A model generated the notes under the pieces. That model did no database searches. It had not been told where the DNA came from and worked only from the letters and a program-made list of their open reading frames with translations. Below, piece after piece: positions 7,281 through 16,442 of a stretch of DNA of 64,000 nucleotides. The translations under genes were made by a program, and so were the position numbers. The DNA is taken from contig JADJBU010000026.1 in assembly GCA_016703605.1 (NCBI GenBank), positions 310,001 to 374,000 on the forward strand. Direction: 5' to 3'. The stretch is from Candidatus Villigracilis adiacens. Its GTDB lineage: Bacteria; Chloroflexota; Anaerolineae; Anaerolineales; Villigracilaceae. Each line of letters opens with the position of its first letter. Position 1 is the first letter of the stretch.

Positions 7281-9566
7281 ATGAGCGCATCACTGGCACA
7301 AGTCATTCTTTCGATCCTGCTCGGCGCAGTTTACCTGCCGGTTATCTTTTTCGCCATTCAACGGCGCGACGAAGGACAGGGCGCCGCAACCTGGCTCGTA
7401 ATTTTGTACGCCCTGCTCGCCATGGTCATCAACTTTACCGAAGCCGTCTGGCAAAATAGCGAAGACCCCCTGCTCCTCCAGGAAGTACAGATCTATATTT
7501 CGTTCGGGCTTGCCGTCGTCCTGATGCTCACCCTTCAATCATTCCTGAAAAGCGAACTCTGGTGGGCATGGCTTGTCTTCCTCGGCGTCTGGGCGTTGGG
7601 GCTGGCGCTCATCCTGACCAACGCCCTCGACCTGCCCGATACGTTATGGACCAACGGCGAACTGGTGTTATATCGCTCGCGCCTCGGAACAGCATGGACC
7701 ATCCTCGGCTGGATCGGATTATCCATCGCCGTCATCATCAACCTCTCCAACGCCCAAAGACAAAGCCGCCAGCCGTTATTACGCGGACGCCTCGCCTACT
7801 GGTGGGGACCCGTCATCCTCACCCTTCTCAGCGACATTCTGCTTTTCGCCGACGTGCTTGTCGCGGGGCAGCCCCTGCGCTGGCTGGTCGTGACCGGCAT
7901 GGCATATGTGGTCGGCACCCACTACGTGCCAGACCTGAAAGCCATCACCCGGCGCGTTTTAATCTACATCCTCAGCACCCTCGCCATCGTCGGCTTCTAC
8001 GCCGCGGGCTTCCTCATCGTCCAGGCATTGTTCGGCGCGAACGAAAACTTCAACCCCCTCCTCGCGGGAGCCGTCGTTGCCCTGTTGATCGCCCTGATCT
8101 TCACCCCCCTCAACGCCCTGATCTCCCGCGCCATCACCAAATGGATGAAAGGCGATCAATACGACGCCAGCCTGACCATCCATCAATACAGCGAAAGCAT
8201 CAGCAACATCCTCGAAATGGACCGCCTCTCCAGCGTCGCCATCGGCATCATGCTCGAAGCCATGCAGATCGACCGCGGCTTCCTCTTTTTGGTGGACGGC
8301 GAACGCCAGGCAGACGGGCACAGGAATTACAAGATCCGCTCGGCGCGCAGCCCGGAGGAACGCCAGTTGGTGGCGGCGGAACTGGACGAGAACGGGATCA
8401 TCGCCTCATACTTTATCCGCGAACAAAAACCGCTTCTTCAATATGACCTGGACCTGCATCCGGCGTTTCGAGCCTCATCTCCCCTCGAGCGAAATTGGTT
8501 CTACGAACTGCGCTGCGAAGTTTACATTCCCATCTTCGCCAAAAAACAATGGATCGGCATGTTGGCGTTCGGCTCGAAACTGAGCGGCAACCGCTACACG
8601 CGCGAAGACCTTTCCGTATTGAGCGCCCACGCCAACCAGACCGCCGTCGCGCTCGAAAACGCCCGCCTCGTAGACAACCTCATGCGCCTCAACCAGGAAC
8701 TGCGCCAGGCGCGCCGCACGCTCGAAAAGAACAACCTGGAACTCCAGCGCATCGACCAGGCAAAGTCCGACTTCATCAGCATCGCCTCGCATGAACTGCG
8801 CACCCCGCTGACGGTCATCAAGGGCTATACCGAAATGCTGATCGAAGACCCGAAACTCGAAAAGGGTCAAAAAAGCATGATGAAGGGCATCCACGACGGG
8901 ACGATGCGCCTGCACGAAGTCATGGACTCGATGTTCGACATCGCCCAGCTCGACGCCCGCTCGCTCATCCCCCACCTCCAGCCCGTCGACCTGGCGCAGT
9001 TGATCCGCGACGCAAGCATCGAACACGGCAGGGTCATCCGCGACCGCCAGCAATACCTGACCATCAAACTTCCAGCGCTGCCGCTCGTCAAAGCCGACGC
9101 CCACCTGCTGCGCAAGATATTCCATCACCTCATCCGCAACGCGGTCAAGTTCACGCCCGATAACGGCTGGATCACCGTCAGCGGCAAATACATTCCTGCC
9201 ATCGTCAACCTGCCGAACGGCGGCGTCGAGATCATCGTCAGCGACACCGGCGTGGGCGTGGACCCGAACTTGCGCGAAACGATCTTCACCAAGTTCTACC
9301 AGCCCGGCGAACTGGGGAAACATTCGACCAGCAAATCGCGCTTCAAAGGCGGCGGCGCAGGCTTGGGTCTGGCATTATCCAAGGGCATCGTCGAGGCGCA
9401 TGGCGGAAGAATCTGGGTCGAAAGCCCCGGCTACGACGAAGTCAACTTCCCCGGCAGCCAGTTCCACATCATCCTGCCGCTCAGCAAACTGGAGGCAGGC
9501 GAAACGCACAAGACCAGCGAACCGGTCAACCTCGAAAGCGGAACATCCGCTGCGCCCGCCGGTTGA
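7281..9566 (+). CDS. membrane sensor histidine kinase with GAF domain
   Basis: The 761-residue protein has about eight hydrophobic segments in residues 1-285, a GAF-like domain at about 305-460, a short coiled coil (NQELRQARRTLEKNNLELQ), a HisKA domain with phospho-acceptor His504 in SIASHELRTPLTVIKGY, and an ATPase domain with N box (HHLIRNAVKF), G1 (SDTGVGVDP) and G2 (GGGAGLGLALSKG). It therefore autophosphorylates in response to a membrane or GAF-bound signal. No response regulator is encoded beside it. The start ATG 7281 lacks a clear Shine-Dalgarno sequence. The short Ser/Ala/Glu-rich C terminus after the kinase core is unlikely to be a domain. Confidence 0.92.
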   Translation: MSASLAQVILSILLGAVYLPVIFFAIQRRDEGQGAATWLVILYALLAMVINFTEAVWQNSEDPLLLQEVQIYISFGLAVVLMLTLQSFLKSELWWAWLVFLGVWALGLALILTNALDLPDTLWTNGELVLYRSRLGTAWTILGWIGLSIAVIINLSNAQRQSRQPLLRGRLAYWWGPVILTLLSDILLFADVLVAGQPLRWLVVTGMAYVVGTHYVPDLKAITRRVLIYILSTLAIVGFYAAGFLIVQALFGANENFNPLLAGAVVALLIALIFTPLNALISRAITKWMKGDQYDASLTIHQYSESISNILEMDRLSSVAIGIMLEAMQIDRGFLFLVDGERQADGHRNYKIRSARSPEERQLVAAELDENGIIASYFIREQKPLLQYDLDLHPAFRASSPLERNWFYELRCEVYIPIFAKKQWIGMLAFGSKLSGNRYTREDLSVLSAHANQTAVALENARLVDNLMRLNQELRQARRTLEKNNLELQRIDQAKSDFISIASHELRTPLTVIKGYTEMLIEDPKLEKGQKSMMKGIHDGTMRLHEVMDSMFDIAQLDARSLIPHLQPVDLAQLIRDASIEHGRVIRDRQQYLTIKLPALPLVKADAHLLRKIFHHLIRNAVKFTPDNGWITVSGKYIPAIVNLPNGGVEIIVSDTGVGVDPNLRETIFTKFYQPGELGKHSTSKSRFKGGGAGLGLALSKGIVEAHGGRIWVESPGYDEVNFPGSQFHIILPLSKLEAGETHKTSEPVNLESGTSAAPAG

Positions 9567-9587
9567 ACGGGCTCCAATCTTAAAACA

Positions 9588-9634
9588 CAACGAGAGCCGC
9601 GGGCATCATTTCCTGCGGCTCTCGTTCTTTTTCT
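9588..9634. terminator. bidirectional rho-independent terminator
   Basis: ACGAGAGCCGC (from 9590) and GCGGCTCTCGT (to 9624) form a strong stem, followed by TCTTTTTCT on the plus strand and preceded by A-rich sequence for the minus strand. It lies between the converging kinase gene and the lipoprotein gene. Confidence 0.85.
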
Positions 9635-9641
9635 CCCCCTG

Positions 9642-10676
9642 CTATGGCACAGCGTACAGGGAAGTGAACGGCGCGCTCAAGCCGCAGACGGACATGTTAT
9701 CGAAATAAACAATCGTGCCGGGTTTTGCCGTGTTGAACGGAATCAACTCCAACCCGATGCGCCCGCCGGGTAACGGCTTGGGATCGGTGTAGCCGGAATT
9801 CTTTTGCCCATCAAGCCAGACCTCCGTCCTGCCCTGGAATGTGCTGATCTCGATGGTGTGCCATATTTCAGCCTTGGCTCCCCGTCCGCTTGCCGCGCCG
9901 ATGTTCATCACAGGCAGGGTCAGGCGGCGAATGCCAATCCCATCGGTATCGAGCACGATCTGATACCGGGAATTATCGACCTGTTGCCCGTCGATCTCGA
10001 TGCCGTAATTCTCCAGCCAGTTGAACGAAATCAAGCGCCGCCCGCTCACAAAGAAACGCAGCCGCCACACAGCGTCTTCAAAGGTCATGTCTTGCAGGCT
10101 GTGACCGTGATGGTCCATGTTGCTATTGCTGGCGACAAGGTTGCCCGGTTCGGCGGCAAATTCCTCCACCAGCCAGCCGTTGGCGAAGTATTCGATTTCG
10201 TTCCAGCCCTGCCCGGAACCATCCTGAAAATCCTCCACGTAAAGCAGGCTCTCGCCCGAAGCGCAAGCCTGTGACGGAAGCAAACCGATCGGGTCGCGCT
10301 CCAGGGCGAAGGCAACTTCATTGGGCCCGCGATTCAGGCTGAAGGTCTGGTCGGAGGCGAAAAATCCCTGGGCGGCAACCGCCAATGACCCATCAGGCGC
10401 GGCGAGATTCGTCCATGCCACTGTGCCGTTCTCATCAGTCAAAACCGGCTCGGACTCGTCGAGAGTCACGCTTGCGCCTGCGATGGCGTTGCCATCCGCA
10501 TCGGTCACTTTGAGGGTGAGGTCGTAAGGAATCGGCGTGGGCGTTGGCGAGGGGGTGATCGTCGGCGTTGCCGTCCAGGCTGATGCGGTCATGGTGGCGA
10601 TTTCCTCGGGCGAGGGCCCGCACGAGGCGAGGAATATCAACAGCGCGATCAATACGGTAACAATCTTCTTTTTCAT
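9642..10676 (-). CDS. lipoprotein with Ig-like/carboxypeptidase-regulatory-like and lectin-like domains
   Basis: The start chosen is the ATG at 10676, because AAAGGAGAAACC lies just upstream and the protein then begins MKKKIVTVLIALLIFLASCG, a lipoprotein signal with lipobox Cys19. The longer frame upstream adds an implausible leader. After a Thr/Pro linker (ITPSPTPTPIP) comes a beta domain of about 80 residues (VTDADGNAIAGASVTLDES), then a jelly-roll-like region (VEDFQDGSGQGW ... IEISTFQGRTEVWLDGQK ... IVYFDNMSVCG) that resembles concanavalin-like carbohydrate-binding folds. It is likely anchored on the outer face of the membrane. The ligand is unknown. Confidence 0.75.
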   Translation of the reverse strand: MKKKIVTVLIALLIFLASCGPSPEEIATMTASAWTATPTITPSPTPTPIPYDLTLKVTDADGNAIAGASVTLDESEPVLTDENGTVAWTNLAAPDGSLAVAAQGFFASDQTFSLNRGPNEVAFALERDPIGLLPSQACASGESLLYVEDFQDGSGQGWNEIEYFANGWLVEEFAAEPGNLVASNSNMDHHGHSLQDMTFEDAVWRLRFFVSGRRLISFNWLENYGIEIDGQQVDNSRYQIVLDTDGIGIRRLTLPVMNIGAASGRGAKAEIWHTIEISTFQGRTEVWLDGQKNSGYTDPKPLPGGRIGLELIPFNTAKPGTIVYFDNMSVCGLSAPFTSLYAVP

Positions 10677-10813
10677 GGTTTCTCCTTTGGCAAATAAAAT
10701 GACTGGCAGGCTTACGAAAAGATGGCGTATAGGGGCGCGTCGCGGAAATTTGCGACTCCCACCCGCAGGATAAGTCCGCGGCTGGGACGCCATTTTTTGG
10801 AGACGATGGACCA

Positions 10814-11287
10814 TCAAAGCCCAACAGAAAATTTAGGCTGCCAGAAGGTCTTGCATTTTTCACCAATGCCTGGAAACGACGCGCATGCCTTTACCTTGAA
10901 CGTGAAGGAAACATTTGTGTTGGTGGCTTTGTAATCGCGCACGCATCCTTTGAAATTCAGAAGGATCTTCGACGGGTTGAGGTTCAGGCAGCCATCTTGA
11001 ACGACAGCCATGCATTTGTAGCCTGTATCGCCGACCTTTGCGCAGACATTTACCTTTTTATTTTTCGACTCCGCTTTTGCGCAAAAGGTAAAGCCCACCC
11101 CATAGACGTCAAATTTTTCGCACTTCTCCGCGCGCATTGTGTCCGATGCGATTGCGCCCTCGTGATTTTCAAACACAAGCCGGACGCCCGAGTCGGCGCT
11201 GGCGATGTCGGCGGGGGTAAAAAAGCTGAACGCCAATACGGCTGCCATAAAAACAGCGAACTTTCGATAGGTGCGGTTTTGTAACAT
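10814..11287 (-). CDS. secreted protein with eight cysteines, unknown function
   Basis: The start is set at ATG 11287 because AAGGAG sits five bases upstream. This gives a 157-residue protein with a Sec signal peptide (FAVFMAAVLAFSFFTPADIASA). The mature part carries eight Cys residues. Two pairs share the same spacing, CAKVGDTGYKC and CASFPGIGEKC (C-x9-C), which suggests an internal duplication and disulfide bonds outside the cell. The rest is mainly beta-prone, for example NVSFTFKVKAC. I do not recognise the family. It lies between the lipoprotein gene and a small gene on the same strand. Confidence 0.65.
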   Translation of the reverse strand: MLQNRTYRKFAVFMAAVLAFSFFTPADIASADSGVRLVFENHEGAIASDTMRAEKCEKFDVYGVGFTFCAKAESKNKKVNVCAKVGDTGYKCMAVVQDGCLNLNPSKILLNFKGCVRDYKATNTNVSFTFKVKACASFPGIGEKCKTFWQPKFSVGL

Positions 11288-11386
11288 TTGAAACTCCTTG
11301 AATTTGAAAATGATGGACATCTGGAATGGTGGTTGTCTTTTTTTAACCTTCTGTTTTGTTTGCGTTTTCAGGCAGTTTTTTTGAGT

Positions 11387-11611
11387 CTATTTCGATTGAT
11401 CTCCTTTCTGCGGCGGGACGACTCCAAGAAATTTCTCAATCAACTCCATCAAACCGGGCAGGGATTGGAAATAGGTCTTCTGTCCGCTGTGGGCATCTGT
11501 CAACGAGCCGCGCCAAATGAAGGCGCCATTACTCTTCTCGCGCCAGATGTGCAGGATGAAGGCTTGCTCGTTTTGCGGCATCTTGTAAATACGATACCTG
11601 GGTACCCTCAC
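11387..11611 (-). CDS. small hypothetical protein downstream of the SARP regulator
   Basis: This 74-residue frame starts with GTG at 11611 or, less likely, an internal ATG at codon 11. The composition is protein-like: AFILHIWREKSNGAFIWRG, LTDAHSGQKTYFQSLPGLME, then LIEKFLGV. The middle looks like a small beta-sheet domain followed by a helix. There is no clear ribosome binding site. It follows the terminator of the large regulator gene, so it would need its own promoter. Function unknown. Confidence 0.5.
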   Translation of the reverse strand: MRVPRYRIYKMPQNEQAFILHIWREKSNGAFIWRGSLTDAHSGQKTYFQSLPGLMELIEKFLGVVPPQKGDQSK

Positions 11612-11620
11612 AAAACTCTC

Positions 11621-11656
11621 ACAAAAGAAAAAGGCTCCCAGTATTCTGGAAGCCTT
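11621..11656 (-). terminator. rho-independent terminator of the SARP gene
   Basis: On the minus strand AAGGCTTCCAG, loop AATA and CTGGGAGCCTT form an 11-bp stem with one mismatch, followed by TTTCTTTT. It lies 13 bases past the stop codon of the regulator gene. Confidence 0.8.
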
Positions 11657-11668
11657 GAGGAAAGTTTG

Positions 11669-14600
11669 TTATCGCGAACGGCAAATGTCGCGGTTGGATG
11701 GGACGCGCCGCAGGTAATCCCGCCGCAGACGGGGAGGCAGGGTCCGCGCGCGGGCGCAGAGGGTAACCCGCGCCCGTTGCAGCGCCAGAGCCGCCTTCTC
11801 ATCCCCCAATCGCTTGAAAATTTCATATTGATTAAAGTACACCCGCGGATCAATGGCAATATCGCGGTTGGTCGGGCTTTCCATGTCATTTACCGCCCAG
11901 ACGGCATACCGATGGGATTCTCCGGGATTCCCCTTCTCCAGGTGGACCCGCCCAAGATGGCACATGGCAAAAATCGCGGGACCCTGAAAAAGAACATCGC
12001 TCCTTCCGGAAAGAATCTGCAAATCGAGTCTCTCCGCATGAGACAGGGCATCCGGCTTGCCCAGCCTGACTAAAACCGCAGCGAGGTCGACCCGAATCAA
12101 GTTGACGTCCATTTTGGAGTTGATCTTCTCTGCCAGTTCTTCCGCCTGCGCCAGATACCGGAGCGCCTCCCCGTCGTCGCCCATGCCCGCATAACACATC
12201 CCCAGGCAAGCCAGCGCGCGCATCTCGCCGTAACGATAATTTGTCAGGCGGCTGGCGGTCAGCGACTCTTTCAACAAACCCAGGGCGGTTTCGTATTGAC
12301 CGATATCGAGCAAAACGCGCGCCTGCGCCCGCTGGATCGTTTTTACGAAAACCTGAATGCCCTGTTCGCGCCCGAATGCAAGGAAGCGCTCCGCCTGTTC
12401 GAGCGCCGAGCCGGGATTCCCCGCCCGTAATAATGCACCGACGATGCTGCTGCCTAGATCAATGATCAATTCAACCGTGCCGGTCTCGAAGGCGCGTTCT
12501 GCGATCTCCAACCCCAATTGCGATTGATTGACCACATTCATATCGAACTCAGCCAGGTCCCAGCGCGCGCGTTCCTCGACACGCACATCGCCAAGCGACT
12601 GGGCGAGCGTCAACGCCCGCTGTCCATGTTCGCGCGCTTCCACATTCAGCCACATGTATTGCAGGATGTTGGTCATTTCGAGGCTGGCTTTCATTTCGAT
12701 CTCCGGAAATTCATTTAAAGCATGTGAAATGGATTTTTCCAGCCAGCCCCGCGCCTGCGACCACTCTCCCCGGCTGATGCGATTCACCCCGGAATGGTAA
12801 TAGACCTCTGCCAGGTCTTTTTCACTCCCCAATCCTTCGGCAATCGCGCGCGCCTCCTCGAGGATGGTCTCAAGCCGGTTCAAATCATGGCTCGTGCCCC
12901 ACAGACAGCGATATAACTTTAGTAACACACGAAGCCGGGCAGAAACATCTTCATCTTCCTTCATGAGTTGCAGGACGGATTCAAAATGCCCCGCCGCAGT
13001 TTTGTAGGCGAAAATTTTCATTGCCGCATCGCCCGCCTGATCCAACGCGGCAAGGGCGTGGTGAGTCTGCCCGCATTGTTGGAAGTGATATGCGACCTGT
13101 TCGAGCGGCGGGTTCGGCAATGCCTCCAGAAAACGCGCCGCACGGCGGTGAAGTTCGCGGCGTTCGTCCTGTTCCATCCCGTCCAGCAAATAATCCCGAA
13201 TGCGGATGTGGCTGATTTCGCAGCCGGGCGGGGTTTCGATAATCAAGCCGAGCCGCCGAAGTTCGCGCAGGGAGTCTTGCAGCGTTTCGGGTTTCATGCC
13301 TGAAATTACGCCCAGCGCATCGGCATCGAAACGCCCTCCCAGGATCGCCCCGCTGTCGAGCGCGCGTTTATGATTCTCCGACAGCCGCGCAACGCGGAGG
13401 CGAATGATCTCGCGCAGGCTGGCGGGCAATGGCAGGCGGGCAGACTCATCGTGTTGACGATCTAATGGGATCGCCCAGACGCCGTCGGCATTGACGGAAA
13501 GATACCCGCCATCGAACAAGCCGCGCAGGGTTTCAACGATGAACAACGGACTGCCTTCTGTTTCGGCATGGACGCGCCCGGCAAAAGATTCGGGAGCGTG
13601 CGATAAGCCGCCCAGCCCGCGAATCATCTGCGCCGTGTCGTCTTTCGAGAGCGGGTCGATTCGGATGGAGTCAAAGCCCAGGTCGCGGAACCAGCCGTCC
13701 CGTCGTTGCGAGGCGAAGCGGTCGAGGGGGTCCTGTCGATATGTGGCGAGGATCAAAGCCGCCGGGCTGTCGGCTTCCCGAATCAGTTCAGCGATCAGGT
13801 CAAGGGATTCGGTGTCTGCCCATTGCAGGTCGTCGAAGAAAAGGATGAGGGGGCGGTCCAGGTCGGCAAAGGTACGCAAGCCGTGGGCGAATGCCCGCAC
13901 CAAACGCGCGCGCGCCAGGTCGGGCGGAAGGGAGGCGTCGCTTTGCGCGGGAGGGAAATGGTCCTTCAACCCGGGAATCATTTTTTGCAAATCGCTGCCG
14001 AACGCGCGCGGCAGGCTGGCAAGCGGGATTGCGCCGAATTCATTCATCCCTTGTGTCAGCATCTCGAGCGCGGGGTGGAAAGCCGATTGACGGTGAACTT
14101 CGTCGCAGCGTCCGCGCAGGATGACTGCCCGGCTTTGCATGAGCGAGAGCCATCGTTCGGCGGCGCGGGTCTTTCCTATGCCCGATTCGCCCGTCAACAT
14201 GGCTGCCGCTGTTTTTCCGTTCTTCACCCGTTCCCAAATGCGGGACAATCCTTCCAAAACATCTCCACGCCCCACGAAAACTTTTTCAGGACTCACCACG
14301 GAAAGGGCGGGCTGGTTTTCGGGCTCTCCTGAAATTTTTCGATACAGCGCCTCGGTTTCGGGCATGGGCGGAATGTTGAGTTCGCGCCGGAGAAGTTCGC
14401 AGCAGCGTTCGTATTGGTTGAGCGCGGCGGAACGGTCGCCCAGGGCGGCGTACAAACGCATGAGGGCGCGATGGGTTTCTTCGCGGAGCGGGTCGAAGCC
14501 TGCCAGTTGTTTTGCGGCGGAGAGGGCTTCGGTCAGTTCGCCCCGCGCTTCGTGAAATTGAAGCAGGGTGTGCAGCGCTGAACGAAATTCATCCGCCAGC

Positions 14601-15022
14601 CGTTCGCGTTCGATCAGGCACCAGTCGGCGTAACAGCCTGCGAAGAATTCGCCGTCTGCCAATGCAGCGGCTTGTTTGATGGCGGCGGCGTCGTTCGTTC
14701 GAATCAATTCACGGAAGCGATGGATATCCACCTGTGCTGCGGGAATGTTGAAGGCGATGGTGTCGCGTGTCAATTCAAGATGTGACTCCGCCCCACCCAG
14801 TACCTGACGGATGCGCCACAACTCGGTGTTGAGACTCGCCCGGGCTTTTCCCTCCGTCTTATCGGGCCACAACTGGGATGCCAGCGCCACCCGCGCATGA
14901 GGGGCGTTTGGATGGACTGCGAGGTAGGCAAAAAGTTCCCGCGCGCGCTGGGTGGGAAAAGGCGGCAGGGATTCATCCCCATCGAATAAGCGAACTGAAC
15001 CGAAAAGGCGAATGGTGAGCAT
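11669..15022 (-). CDS. SARP-family transcriptional activator with AAA and TPR domains
   Basis: The start is set at ATG 15022 (MLTIRLFGSVRLF), the usual beginning of the winged-helix domain. The nine extra upstream codons are not conserved-looking. About 1117 residues: OmpR-like DNA-binding domain (about 1-95), bacterial transcriptional activator domain with TPR-like helices (about 100-245), an AAA/NTPase domain with Walker A GESGIGKTRAAERW and Walker B PLILFFDDLQWAD, then many TPR-like helical repeats to the C terminus. It is a large ATP-dependent activator of the AfsR/MalT type. Its targets and effector are unknown. It is likely monocistronic. Confidence 0.88.
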   Translation of the reverse strand: MLTIRLFGSVRLFDGDESLPPFPTQRARELFAYLAVHPNAPHARVALASQLWPDKTEGKARASLNTELWRIRQVLGGAESHLELTRDTIAFNIPAAQVDIHRFRELIRTNDAAAIKQAAALADGEFFAGCYADWCLIERERLADEFRSALHTLLQFHEARGELTEALSAAKQLAGFDPLREETHRALMRLYAALGDRSAALNQYERCCELLRRELNIPPMPETEALYRKISGEPENQPALSVVSPEKVFVGRGDVLEGLSRIWERVKNGKTAAAMLTGESGIGKTRAAERWLSLMQSRAVILRGRCDEVHRQSAFHPALEMLTQGMNEFGAIPLASLPRAFGSDLQKMIPGLKDHFPPAQSDASLPPDLARARLVRAFAHGLRTFADLDRPLILFFDDLQWADTESLDLIAELIREADSPAALILATYRQDPLDRFASQRRDGWFRDLGFDSIRIDPLSKDDTAQMIRGLGGLSHAPESFAGRVHAETEGSPLFIVETLRGLFDGGYLSVNADGVWAIPLDRQHDESARLPLPASLREIIRLRVARLSENHKRALDSGAILGGRFDADALGVISGMKPETLQDSLRELRRLGLIIETPPGCEISHIRIRDYLLDGMEQDERRELHRRAARFLEALPNPPLEQVAYHFQQCGQTHHALAALDQAGDAAMKIFAYKTAAGHFESVLQLMKEDEDVSARLRVLLKLYRCLWGTSHDLNRLETILEEARAIAEGLGSEKDLAEVYYHSGVNRISRGEWSQARGWLEKSISHALNEFPEIEMKASLEMTNILQYMWLNVEAREHGQRALTLAQSLGDVRVEERARWDLAEFDMNVVNQSQLGLEIAERAFETGTVELIIDLGSSIVGALLRAGNPGSALEQAERFLAFGREQGIQVFVKTIQRAQARVLLDIGQYETALGLLKESLTASRLTNYRYGEMRALACLGMCYAGMGDDGEALRYLAQAEELAEKINSKMDVNLIRVDLAAVLVRLGKPDALSHAERLDLQILSGRSDVLFQGPAIFAMCHLGRVHLEKGNPGESHRYAVWAVNDMESPTNRDIAIDPRVYFNQYEIFKRLGDEKAALALQRARVTLCARARTLPPRLRRDYLRRVPSNRDICRSR

Positions 15023-15064
15023 GGGGGCGGGGCGGGTACACAGGTACACAGGTATAGGAATTTT

Positions 15065-15150
15065 ACGTGTCTACGTGTCTACGTGTCTACATGTCTACGT
15101 GTCTACGTGTTCACGTGTCTACATGCCTACGTATTCACGTGTTTACCTGC
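15065..15150. repeat. 8-bp tandem repeat, unit ACGTGTCT / GTAGACAC
   Basis: About ten consecutive 8-bp units follow each other (ACGTGTCT, with variants ACATGTCT, ACGTGTTC, ACATGCCT, ACGTATTC). The array runs into the 3' end of the GNAT gene, so the last codons of that protein (KHVNT and stop) are made of repeat sequence. Relatives of this unit occur at 28127, 33272, 39575, 40834 and 45288. Confidence 0.85.
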
Positions 15151-16284
15151 CTGTTCCAACTCCTTCCGATATACTCGATGATTTTTATACTCCACACCGT
15201 TCAGGTTCTTCAAGTCTGCGCGCATTTGCTCGGTCGTTTCGGCGACCTGGGTCATCTCGACATGCACGAATTGACCGAAGTTCAGCAAAGTATCGCCCAT
15301 CGCATAATACAGCAGGGCGTTACCGCCGTGCCCTTGAAACTCCGGCAATATTCCCATGCCGTTGACCGAGACTGTGTTCGTGCGTTTGATCTCCATTAAG
15401 ATATCCAACAAGCCGAAGGGGAAAAGTTTTCCCTTCGCCCTTTGCATTGCCGCTGAGACATCGTGAAACGCGAAGAGAAAACCGACGACATCCTCATCGT
15501 GCGTAACGATCTTGATCAGACGATGGTCGGCGATGGTCATAATATTCTCGACCACAAAATCGATCTCGCGCTGGGTCAGCGGGTAATATTCCCAGTTATT
15601 CACAAAGGCATTGTTGTACGCCGTGCCAATACGATCTGCCCAACCAAGTAATTCTTTTTTATTCTTAAAGGTCTTGATCTCCAAGTGCCCGCGCTGCATG
15701 ACGCGCTCGGTAATACGTTTCACCCGCTCGGGGATCTGAAATTGATCTGCGGGCAAATAACACGAGACGAAATCCACTTCTTTGACGAAACCCTGCGCCT
15801 CCACCAATGACTGGTAGTAGGCATGGTTGTAATTGAGCATGGTCATCGTCTGACGGTGTTCATGCCCGAAAACCAACACCCCATACCCATCCAACGGACC
15901 CATTCCTTTGGGACCAACCAGAATATTCAACCCTCGTGCCTTCGCCCAATTTGTAGCGGTATTGAATAAAAGAGTTGCAGCTTCAAGATCGTTCTCACAC
16001 TCGAAAAGATAAAAATCCGCTGTCTTCTCATGGCGATACTGATTAAAGGGTTTATTTTCGATCACAGCGATCCGCCCAACAGCCCGCCCATCCCGAACCG
16101 CGAGGAAAAACTCCACATCCGAATGTTCATGGAAAGGATGCTTCTTCCGATTCAACTGGTTATAGGCATCCACATTCAGCGGCGGAACCCACTGCGGGCA
16201 ATCTGCATAAATACGAAAAGGCAACTCGACGAACCGCTTGACCTGCTTCTTGTTATCCGTATCCACTCGTTCAATATTTAGCAT
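15127..16284 (-). CDS. GNAT-like N-acetyltransferase-domain protein
   Basis: This 385-residue protein has a GNAT-like beta-alpha pattern: IERVDTDNKKQVKRFVELP at the start, then DVEFFLAVRDGRAVGRIAVI, the AMTML-type middle, and VSVNGMGILPEFQGHGGNALLYYA, which is where acetyl-CoA would bind (Q-x-x-G-x-G/A). Proteins of this length with this start occur as uncharacterised acetyltransferase-like proteins. The substrate is not known. The gene diverges from the aminopeptidase genes. The extreme C terminus (EQAGKHVNT) is encoded by the 8-bp tandem repeat, so its original end has been replaced. Confidence 0.7.
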   Translation of the reverse strand: MLNIERVDTDNKKQVKRFVELPFRIYADCPQWVPPLNVDAYNQLNRKKHPFHEHSDVEFFLAVRDGRAVGRIAVIENKPFNQYRHEKTADFYLFECENDLEAATLLFNTATNWAKARGLNILVGPKGMGPLDGYGVLVFGHEHRQTMTMLNYNHAYYQSLVEAQGFVKEVDFVSCYLPADQFQIPERVKRITERVMQRGHLEIKTFKNKKELLGWADRIGTAYNNAFVNNWEYYPLTQREIDFVVENIMTIADHRLIKIVTHDEDVVGFLFAFHDVSAAMQRAKGKLFPFGLLDILMEIKRTNTVSVNGMGILPEFQGHGGNALLYYAMGDTLLNFGQFVHVEMTQVAETTEQMRADLKNLNGVEYKNHRVYRKELEQAGKHVNT

Positions 16285-16378
16285 GTGAATGCTCCTGCAA
16301 TGAGATGGGGCTGACTGGTATCCAAGTATATAACCCCCGGTTCAGTCGGGAGCATCGTTTTTTGCAACGGAGGATAAA

Positions 16379-16408
16379 TGGACATAAAAAATCCCTCCGT
16401 GCTATACT
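16379..16408 (+). promoter_or_regulatory. candidate extended -10 promoter for the aminopeptidase genes
   Basis: TGGACA (16379-16384) lies 18 bp before TATACT (16403-16408), which carries the TGn extension (TGCTATACT). It is 35 bases upstream of the chosen start at 16443. Confidence 0.5.
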
Positions 16409-16442
16409 TGTTGACACCTTCATTAATCTATACCGAGGAAAA

